Assembly (NCBI GenBank): GCA_019321725.1
Contig: CM033110.1
Span: 13,943,278 to 14,007,277, forward strand
Length of the DNA: 64,000 nt
From: Paulownia fortunei
Taxonomy: Eukaryota; Streptophyta; Magnoliopsida; Lamiales; Paulowniaceae
Direction: 5' to 3'
Shown here piece by piece: positions 52,558 through 61,593 of this stretch. The translations under genes were made by a program, and so were the position numbers. The number at the start of each line of letters is the position of its first letter. The first letter of the stretch is position 1. The notes below the pieces were generated by a model. The model did not search any database and was not told the DNA's origin. It saw only the letters and a list, made by a program, of their open reading frames with translations.

Positions 52558-53235
52558 TCTTTCTAAAAGAAGTGGGAAAAAAGCCCTTTCTAGAGGTTGT
52601 CCATCTACAAATTAGTGAGCGAAAGGGCAGAGCATATGTAGCTCCTAATATGGGATAATTCTGGATAGTGTAGTTATGCTTAGCGATAAAAGAGAGTCTG
52701 AAGACTGAAAATAAGAATAATTAGCTCGCAATAAGAAATTCTTTACCTTAAGTAATCAAAGTAAATATTCTTTCTATACCTTATCAAATGTAGTAAGGAT
52801 AATCTGTTTACTCTTCACTTCCTCTGCCTCTCCAAAAAATAGAATTATGGTGAAGATTTGATAACAGATTCATCTAAACAAATTATCCTTACTACAAGAT
52901 CTAGTAGAAAGAAAGAAATTGTATGAATCCCATAACTTCTTTTAACTTCTATTTTCTACCAAAAATTTTGGCGTGTCATAATAGTGTGAAAAGAAGACCC
53001 GGCTCTAAGTTGTTCAAGAACAGTGGCATTGAGTCTCTCAACCCTTTGACTTATGATTAGTCGGTTCTATTTCTCGATGGGGGCAAAGAAACAATACAAC
53101 TCAATGGTAGAGTAAACTCAACAACTATTTGATTGGATTTTTCGGCTAATTGAAGGGAAGTGTTGATCTGTATGAGTAAGGTTCTAGAGCAACTCGTAAA
53201 TCTTTAGTACTAAATACAAAGACTTTTCTTTTCAT
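52558..53235. other. Unassigned segment between Copia III and a foldback element
   Basis: Expected by position to be LINE ORF1 tail, but I recognise no domain on either strand. It contains a 21-bp inverted repeat with one mismatch: GTAGTAAGGATAATCTGTTTA-type arms at 52790-52810 and 52875-52895. It may include another small insertion. Confidence 0.35.
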
Positions 53236-53416
53236 GATAAATTTTCTATCGTAAATCCTATTCCATCCTCTATTGTAATGCATAGAAGGCCACTACATGT
53301 ACACTTTGTGAATAGAATTTTACACATAGCAACCCTCTATTGCATTGCAATAGAGGATGGCAGCCATCTGTGCATTGCAATGCACAGAGGGTGTAATAAG
53401 ATTTGTAATAGAAAAT
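53236..53416. mobile_element. Foldback MITE with palindromic interior
   Basis: Imperfect inverted arms of about 28 bp at 53242-53269 and 53388-53415 (TTTTCTATCGTAAATCC versus GATTTGTAATAGAAAA). The interior has an 11-bp stem with a one-base centre at 53334-53356 and a perfect 22-bp palindrome at 53367-53388. A third, imperfect unit is at 53271-53293. No coding capacity. Target duplication is not certain. Confidence 0.6.
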
Positions 53417-53639
53417 CATATGTAGGAACCTACATTGTCCTTTATGGGATCGTGATAGTGATAGGAATCAAACTTTGGTTTTGGTAAGCTGGCGATCGAA
53501 ATGGCAGGAAGATTTATCAGACCATAGGAGTTATCCTCAAGATTGGATGTTTGACTCAAGAAACCAGATGATAGTTCTGAGGTTATAGCAGTTTTGAGGG
53601 TTTTTGGAGGTAATGAGAGTGTTCTCAACTTTTAGCCAT

Positions 53640-54299
53640 GGACCAAAGAGTGGAGTTTGGTTAGGGTTGGAAGGGACCAACAATACCACATGCATAATAG
53701 TAATCCCCCAAGCCTCTTATAACTAATCTCAACCAGAATGTTGGCATTGTTCTGACCCTTATATATTATCTAGGTTGCACTTACCTATTAATGGATACTT
53801 TAACTCTGACTTTGAGAGCTAGTTTCCACTTGTCGGCTTTCATAGCCTAGTCTGCTTTTATGAGGCTTCCTAAGGCATTATCAGTCCTTTTTGCAATGTA
53901 CAAGTTAATGAGGTAAACAGGTTTCCCAATAGCTTGGATCTAAAACCTGACTTTAGAAAGATCTACATCTGCGAGGGCTTTTTTGGGAGACATGAAATCA
54001 CAAAGTTTTCTATGAAAGACCATGATTCAAAACCCTTTTGTAGTCTTTTTCTCTATCGAAAATAAAGGCCAAGGTATTTTGTTCAAGGATATTAACAATG
54101 ACTTGGTTATTAACACCCCACGCTTTGAGCAGAGAAGACTTTATCGCTACATGGTTGAGCAGTTTATCAAATAAGACCTCCTATAAGTGATAGTTGGATA
54201 GTATGATTGTTGATGGCATTTGCTTGGGTATATATTTCTTCAAGACACAAGCAAACTTGTTTGGGCTATTAATGCATTAAAAGGTTCAGGTGTCTCCAT
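53640..54299 (-). pseudogene. LINE ORF1: DUF4283-like RNA-binding domain and zinc-knuckle start
   Basis: Probable start ATG at 54299 (METPEPFNALIAQTSLLV). The DUF4283-type core reads LLKAWGVNNQVIVNILEQN and LAFIFDREKDYKRVLNHG (about 54130-54020). It is followed by a frameshifted FMSPKKALADVDLSKV, IQAIGKPVYLIN and KADKWKLALKVRVKV (about 53990-53800). LGDYYYACGIVG near 53715 is the start of the CCHC knuckle, whose His and last Cys are lost. ORF1 protein coats LINE RNA. Frameshifts and stops are present. Confidence 0.8.
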
Positions 54300-54868
54300 A
54301 GTAAATAAAGGTAAATAGGGAAAAGGGTATGGCAGCACAAACTAAGGTTTAAGTCAAGAGATGAGATGTAAAGGATGAGGCAAAAAGACCAAATATGTGA
54401 AAGAAGAAAGTGATAAGAACATAGGCAAATAAGGATAGAGATGGAAGGCATGAGGAGTTTAAAAGAGGAAAGGATAAAACCTAAAGTACCCACTAAGTGA
54501 GTTATCCACTCAAGGGAGAGAGATCTATGTGGGAATCTACTTTATTCAATCTTTTTAAGAATTAAGTAATTCTTACACATTTTGCACATTCATCTTATAC
54601 CTACAATTTTTTTATGATAGCATCAAAGGCTAGTTAGTTAAACTAGTAACAATTTCGAGACTTTAAAAAAAATTGACAAAATTTCTCATTTTGAATGTCT
54701 GTAACTCATTTGGAAGTCTAAAAGTCCAAACCATATTTCTTCAAACTAATAAGAGACACCAAAATTGACAAGCTGCTAGTTGGGGCTGACTTCAATATTT
54801 TATAAGTCATGATATTTTTTTAAGCATATAAGTGACAAATATAAGGCAAAAAGTATGTCAATACTACC
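54300..54868. other. LINE 5' UTR and flank
   Basis: The part next to ORF1 (to about 54550) is pyrimidine-rich on the minus strand, plausible as LINE 5' leader. The rest, to the Gypsy LTR piece, shows nothing I recognise. Confidence 0.35.
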
Positions 54869-55850
54869 TGCTACAACTTTAAAATTTCAAACACAAGTGC
54901 AAGTTGTGTTAAATAATAAATTTCTCGTGATTTTGAGGTCGATTCATAAAAAAGTTGTTTAAAAATTTCAGGATTATATTTCTAAAAAAAAGATGGGCTT
55001 TATGTAGTTTAAAATATAAAAAAATTATCTTATAACTAAAAAACTAAAGTGATAAAAGTATTGAGGATTAGAGATCCATTTTTGAATTTTGGATAGAGAA
55101 ACAATTATTTATTTATTTTACCCTTTTTAATTTTCACTATTGGAATACATACATAGTGAAGGTTCCAATAGGAAGATGTTATCAAATAACTCATGCAATA
55201 AGGTACTCATGATATTGTCTTACTATTTACAAATTATCTCTTAATATCAACACTTATTTATGAGATCAAATATTTATGCACATTTTTATCTACAACAAAT
55301 CAAAATTTTACATTAGCGCTTGGTGTAGTAAAACCAAATGTCTAGTTAAATGAACTCAAATATTTATTGGGCCACTAGTGATATATAAATCAAGAATCAC
55401 CACAAAACAAATAAGGTTTAGATAAAAAAAATTAAAATAATATTACAACATACTTAAACATTATCTACCTTTATAACTGTTTTTCTTCCTCCATCAAGAG
55501 GTTCACCATTTTTTCTTACCAAAATGAAATTTAGAGAAACATAATGAAAATAGAAAAGACTAAAAATAGAAGAGAAAGTAGCGAATATATTTCTATTACT
55601 ACTAGAAAACTTACATTATTATTAGAAATTCTTTTACTACTAGAAAACTTAACCTAAAGAAACCCTCTACCCCCCCCCCCTCCCTCTCACTCTTACAAGC
55701 TTAATACATGTTCTATTTATAGTTTTTGGAGTATGCTGGAGGCCAAATATGTAATGAATGAGTTAAACAATCAAATGATATGCTAGTTGTCGAGAGTTAT
55801 TAAATTGTTACACCAAATCCTCTAAATTTTTACCTATCCGATTAAAACCT
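54869..55850 (-). repeat. Partial Gypsy LTR in inverted orientation
   Basis: Begins TGCTACAACTTTAAA, the reverse complement of the 3' end of the 31433-33034 LTR. It stays colinear with it through the segment around TATTTATA (55713-55720, the LTR TATA box on the minus strand). Homology fades near 55850, so about 0.6 kb of the LTR start is missing or too diverged. A C-run lies at about 55670-55680. Related to, but not the same insertion as, the complete element. Confidence 0.75.
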
Positions 55851-56519
55851 GCACAAAAGAAGATAAAACTTTTTAATCTCATTTTTTTATATTGATTTTC
55901 TATTTTATTCCTTTAATTGAAAGTTCTAATGATAATTTCAAAGTAAAAATAAGTTTATAAATCCTGATCAATTATACACTTTTAAATGTCATCACTATCT
56001 CCATCCCATCACATAAAGGATGTATAGCTTGATATTTCTAAAAATAAGAAAAGTCATCATATTTTTCCTTTGTACCAAAATTGACATTCTTTATAAAAGT
56101 TAGGATAAATACACAATCCCTCAACTATATGACATATCTCATTCATCCCCTAAATCAACAAGTTTAACACTTATCCTCTCGGACTAAATGTTTAGATGAA
56201 ATTGCCCTCATGCCATGCATATTTATATAATTCTTAATATATTTTGAACATTTTGCACCCTAAATTCAACATCAACTTCTTTCTTAATTAGAAAAAAAAA
56301 TAACTTCCATATTATACTACAGAAAAAAGCAATTAATAATTAAAGTAACTTAAATTTTAAAAACTAAAGTAGCAAATAAGTATAACAAATACACAAAATA
56401 TAATAAACATGAAATACTACTTTGATTATGTGAACTTAAACATGATTTTTGGCTTTTTTAATGAATAGTTATAAATAATTATTTCCCACAATGCCTAGCA
56501 AAAAAAGAGAAAGTTATCA
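55851..56519. other. Intergenic AT-rich DNA
   Basis: No gene, LTR or TIR recognised. It may include a diverged continuation of the preceding LTR. Confidence 0.4.
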
Positions 56520-57300
56520 AACTCTGATATCTACATCTTGCTATACACAGAGTGAATCCATCCACTATTCCGAATCTTCTATCCATCCCGAAATAATTCT
56601 CCATGAAAATTGGGACAACCCCCATACCTGGCAAGCATAAAATATTTCAAAAAGACATGTTGGGATTCCTCATCTTCATGGTGACACACAGGGCACTTGT
56701 TAATAACATCAACTCACCACTTGTTAATAATAACTTTAGTTTACCATAAGAACTCCCGATTCTTCTCCCTCGAGCTAGATTCGCCATGATAATCCTTTAT
56801 TTTTTGTCTGTCTATTAATTATGTCACATGGTATGCACTTTTAACACTAAACTGCTCGTTAAATGCCAGACCAATCTGCCATTACTTTTGATTACCACAA
56901 TAGGAATTGATAACATAACTTCCAATTCAATTGGTTAAAAAACATCATGGGCAATATCATCTCTCCGCTCATTTTGATTCTAGTCAATCAACAAGGCCAT
57001 TACAGCATCATTTGGGAGAGAATCCTGAGTTGTAACAAGCCAAAAAGTGGACAATCATGGCAGCAATTTATCTACCCATACCCTTGCTCTCTATTTCCAA
57101 CTCGCTATTGAACCCCAACCTCATTAATACATCGACCTTTCAAAATAGACTTCCAAGTGTATAACAATTTTGACTTTAGCTTTGCCTCAAAGAAATTGAA
57201 GCTATGAAAGTACTTGGCTTGGAAGATTTTTCTCATAAGACACTCTAGAATAATGATAATGGTCAAGCTTGTTTAGCAAGCATGGCAAGATTAATGAAGG
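56520..57300 (-). pseudogene. Second LINE fragment: RT C-terminal connection and zf-RVT
   Basis: Minus-strand reading from 57300 gives MLAKQA, then a segment ending FQAKYFHSFNFFEAKLKSK, TWKSILKGR and RVGNREQG. At 56710-56620 KCPVCHHEDEESQHVF follows, the zinc-binding zf-RVT motif. RT proper and RNase H are absent, and stops are frequent. LINE 1 ORF1 lies downstream on the same strand, so this is a separate element. Confidence 0.75.
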
Positions 57301-59635
57301 TCTCAAAAGTCCATTATAGGTTCCTCAAAAGCCCATTACACCTTCCATCTTCCTAACACAGTGATGTGACATAATCCAATAGAGGTCTAAATGCTAAGTC
57401 CATAAGGCCAATAGAGGAATAATCCAATAAAGGTCAAAAAGTTTAGTCCATGAAACCCAATAAAGATATTTTTAGCCTATAGATTCATGAAGTCATATTG
57501 TTCTATGCATTATACTACATATGAATATATCATCTGACAATTCTCTATAAATTTAGTTCCGCTAGTTCCCACTTCCCCAGATTTAAGTTGGGCCCCACCT
57601 AACCCATCTCAAACCTAAATCTATAGAGTAATGATGGAGTCAAGGTATGAACAATTGAATTAGTATAGTGTTGCAGAATTTCTACTAGTAATTAGTTTGT
57701 TAACAAAATATAGGAATTATACGAGGGTCCATTACAAAGAGCACCTAAAAGTCTTACCGAAATATGGTAGATGTTTTAAACTTTTGGGCAGCGGCAAAGT
57801 TGGTGTTGTATCTGGAAATGGGCCATCGAATCATAAGTCTGATTGGAGGTGAATTCAACAAAAAAGGTTTCTCGTTTGCAATATGTTTCCGAAGACCTTA
57901 ATCTTATAATTTCTTTGCCAGTTTATGAAAATCTTCATGTTATGATTTTTTTTCCTTTCAAGTCTTAGAGTTTAACTTTAGCAATATGTTGTATTTGTGA
58001 AAATTCGGAATTGAACTGCAAATTTTGACACCTTACGAGTTGTGCCCACAAAAATAGAATTTAAGACACAGCCTTAGGAAATCACAGCAGCCAAAAAGAA
58101 GAGGTGCAACGTAAATAAAAAATATTGCTTATCAAAGTCCTTTTGATTTGTTTTTTTAAATAATAATCGTCATTGGTGTACTAAAGAAAGAATAAATGAG
58201 TGCTATGAATCGGATGATGTTGATGATAATGGCTGGGGGTTGGGGCGAATGGATTGGATTTTCCAAGTTTTGACCTAATTCAACCGAATTCAGGGAAAAC
58301 ATATCAGTTAGTTTGGGTATTTTGCATTTTGATAGTTCATTACCTTTATCAATCCAAAATTTACCAAAAATTTGAAAGGTTATCCAATATTAAAAGATAA
58401 AAAGATCATATATATAAATACCGTATTCTGCTCACCTAGACAAATTCATTCTTCATTTTCAACCTATCATAAGTCCTAACTTCCAAAAGTCCTAAACAAA
58501 ATTTCCAATACTCCGAGTATCGATTTCCCCTGCTGTTGTTGCACAACTGCAGCAGTCACCATCTCCCTAGCGACTGTGGAAGTACAGTTCTGTCTTTACA
58601 TCTTTTCGGAGTATGGTGGCCTAGCCAATTTAACTCATATGCTACACAACCTGCACTTTCGCCGCTCTTGGAACGAGAGAGAAGAAAAAGCTAACACCAA
58701 AAAATTCACAAAAACATAACCACCAATAAGAGAAAATAGAAATTTTGATTACGCGACGCATTGAAAGGCTTCAGTTGCTGATTAACGCAAGCTTCTTATT
58801 TCTGTTTGGTTTAGTTCTTTTAAATTGATCCTAAGTAAGCAAAGGGACAATCTAATTTGAAGAATAGAATCAATATTATTTAGTTTTGATTTGATTTGTT
58901 TGCTTTTCTACTATTTTTTTTTTTTTTACTTCTCTTTTGTTTTTTGCCTTATTGTGGGCTTTAAATTTCATTAGCTAAACTAAATAGTATCTTTCTTTAT
59001 GTATTTGTGTTTATTTATCAAAACATTTTTAGTGGTATATGCAATTTTGGAGAAAAAGTTGAAAAGCTTTATATTCAGCAAATAGTATTTTAATTTTTTG
59101 TACTTTTTTAAGTTGGTTAAAGTTCTTGACCTCATGACTTAAAGATCAAATTAATGGAATTTGAGTTGCAATTTGTTTATTTGAGTTAGATTGGGTATTT
59201 AATTTAATTGAAATTCCACCAATCCTATTTTCAACAAGCCTTATTCAGTTTTATCTCCCACAATCATTTAAAAGTTCTACTAAAATAATTCTTTTCTTCT
59301 TGCATCAGCGTGATGAATATCTTGAAGATAATTTGGTTTTAATTATTGTGGATGTTATCATAGTGCTGTAATTTTAACTCCTACTAAACCTAAACCTGGC
59401 CTGACTAAACCCAATATCTGTTGGATACCCGAAATTAGTGGATAAGTTTTGAGTAACAAAACATGCTACATATTAGGTAGCAGACAGAATAAACTCAAAT
59501 CTGAACTGAGACGATTAGGAGGGATGACCAGTAGTATTTTTTTTTTGAATTATTTAAATTTGTGCCTTACTTTCCACCCTCTATTTAATTTCACTACCAC
59601 ACTCTATCTGCCATTACAAGACCACCACATGCAAT
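57301..59635. other. Intergenic DNA
   Basis: No supported gene. A moderately GC-richer patch at about 58500-58680 has no convincing frame. Nothing else recognised in these 2.3 kb. Confidence 0.45.
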
Positions 59636-59644
59636 CCCTCATTC

Positions 59645-60198
59645 AACAGCAGAATTGTATTTTTAGTCCTATATGTTGACCTAAGTGGACATTTTGTTCT
59701 CTAATTTTTAAAGTTACTCTTTGGCAAATATAACTTTCATTTTTCACAATTTTAGTCCGATTTTGTCCGAATTTGCTATTCCTCACAGGAATAGTTGACT
59801 TGTCATGGTGGGTAGCTTATGTGGACTCAATGTTCGGGATTCTTATTTTTTGAAGGAAATGAGTATCCTATTTAGACAAAATGGGGGAAATAACAAAAAA
59901 TATGTACATAAAATGGAGGGGAAAAAAAGAGAACAATGAACTCAAATGAAGTAAATATATTTAATTTAGATAATATATAACTTTTCAATTAGCAAAATGT
60001 AAAATATAAAATAAAAATATTTTAAGAAAAATACTTAATCTTTTTCGCCTCTCCCTTCCCCCCACCCCAACACCCTTCCCAACCCCAAAACCCACCATCA
60101 GTACCACCACAAACCCGCCTTCTCGATTTGACAATGATTTGTACTCCTTCCCATCTCCAAAAGTCCATCATCTATATCTCTATATGCATACATATTTA

Positions 60199-60240
<42 letters not shown>

Positions 60241-61584
60241 GTGTGTGTGTGTAGATTATATGCACATTTACTGGTTTAGTTCCTAGTGATGGGATTCGGG
60301 GTGGGGGTGTGTTTACTGATTTGGTTTGAGGGGTGGGATTGGGGTGGGGTAAGGGGGATGGGTGTTTACTGATTTGGTTTGGGGGTTGGGGTGCGTGTTG
60401 AAGAAGATGAAATTTGTTTGTTTTTTTTTTTTTTTTAATTTTCTAATTTATTTTATATTTTATCAATTATAAAAGCTTAAATATATATCTAATTTTTTTT
60501 AAAGAATTTGTTTACTTAAATTTTGAATTTAATTATATATTTTAGTCTTCAAATATAAAATTGAATTATATTTAACTTTTTAAATATGAAATCCTATTAA
60601 CATAATTTAGTTTTATGATATATAATATGAGTAAACTTTAAGCCTCAAAATTTTATTAACATCATTTTTTATTATTTTCTATATTTTTTTAAATTATTTC
60701 TGTTTGAAAAACTAAGAAATTGTTTAAGTATATTATGTGTGTGTGTGTGTGTGTGTGTGTAGATTATATGCACATTTACTGGTTTAGTTCCTAGTGATGG
60801 GATTCGGGGTGGGGGTGTGTTTACTGATTTGGTTTGAGGGGTGGGATTGGGGTGGGGTAAGGGGGATGGGTGTTTACTGATTTGGTTTGGGGGTTGGGGT
60901 GCGTGTTGAAGAAGATGAAATTTGTTTGTTTTTTTTTTTTTTTTTTTTAATTTTCTAATTTATTTTATATTTTATCAATTATAAAAGCTTAAATATATAT
61001 CTAATTTTTTTTAAAGAATTTGTTTACTTAAATTTTGAATTTAATTATATATTTTAGTCTTCAAATATAAAATTGAATTATATTTAACTTTTTAAATATG
61101 AAATCCTATTAACATAATTTAGTTTTTCTATTTCATTTATTGTTGAACTTAAATGTATTTTTAAAATTTTAAATATGAAATGTTGCTGCATTCTTTATAT
61201 TTTCTGTAAAATTTTAATTTTTTTATATTTATATTTTTAGTATATTGATTTTTTTTTAAATTTTACCCATAGAATAAGAATATTTTTTTTTAAAGAAAAT
61301 ATTACTTAAAATCTTTTTAGTTCCACTTGACAAGTACATTTTTGTTAGTTCCCCCTTTTATTTAAGTAGGCGGCATATTACCATTTTCCCTCAAAAAAAA
61401 TTAGAAAGTCCCAAAATTGAGTCTACCTAAGCAATCTTAGGTGACAACTCAGTTATTCTTGCAAATTTCGACTAAAATTGTAAAAATTAAAAATTTATTT
61501 GCCAAATCATAACCTACAAATTTATTCAACGAAATATTTATTTAGGCCAACTAAATAAAATTTATTCAACGAAATACAATTTTG
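59645..61584. mobile_element. Mutator-like nonautonomous element with long inverted ends
   Basis: The left arm (about 59650-59800) and right arm (about 61440-61583) are inverted copies. The clearest blocks are TGGCAAATA, CACAATTTTAGTC and GAATTTGC on the left against their complements on the right. The ends are CAGAATTGTATTT and, inverted, CAAAATTGTATTT. Nine-base direct repeats CCCTCATTC flank it (59636-59644 and 61585-61593), the Mutator duplication length. Five extra bases separate the left repeat from the arm. No transposase frame is visible. Confidence 0.6.
60197..61126. repeat. Near-identical 365-bp direct duplication with microsatellites and G-rich tracts
   Basis: Copy 1 60253-60614 and copy 2 60761-61126, both starting AGATTATATGCACATTTACT. 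They are nearly identical apart from poly-T length. Each is preceded by a GT run (60238-60252 after a long AT run at 60201-60237; and 60736-60760). Each copy holds runs such as GGGGTGGGATTGGGGTGGGG that fit a G-quadruplex pattern on the plus strand. Confidence 0.85.
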
Positions 61585-61593
61585 CCCTCATTC

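Larger units (their letters stand above)
9905..54300 (-). mobile_element. L1-type LINE split by seven nested insertions over about 44 kb
   Basis: Minus-strand LINE coding pieces occur in the correct order from high to low coordinate. They are ORF1 N-terminus (54299-53640), linker pieces (41951-42199 and 31091-31432), endonuclease then RT (31090-28112), RT C-terminus plus zf-RVT (18739-17992), RNase H (10942-10013) and an A-rich 3' tail near 9905. Between them lie the MITE, Copia I, Copia II, TRIM, Gypsy, Copia III and foldback insertions. Removing the inserted lengths leaves about 6.4-6.6 kb, the size of a full plant L1. The reading frame can be followed across several junctions. All pieces carry stops, so the LINE is dead. 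Confidence 0.75.

Noticed and set aside
52700..53230. Plastid or mitochondrial DNA insertion
   Set aside because: Some phrases looked organelle-like, but I could not match a gene or known intergenic region with confidence.
54269..54493. A hydrophobic 74-codon minus-strand frame
   Set aside because: It is the pyrimidine-rich LINE 5' leader read in frame; it overlaps the ORF1 start in another frame.
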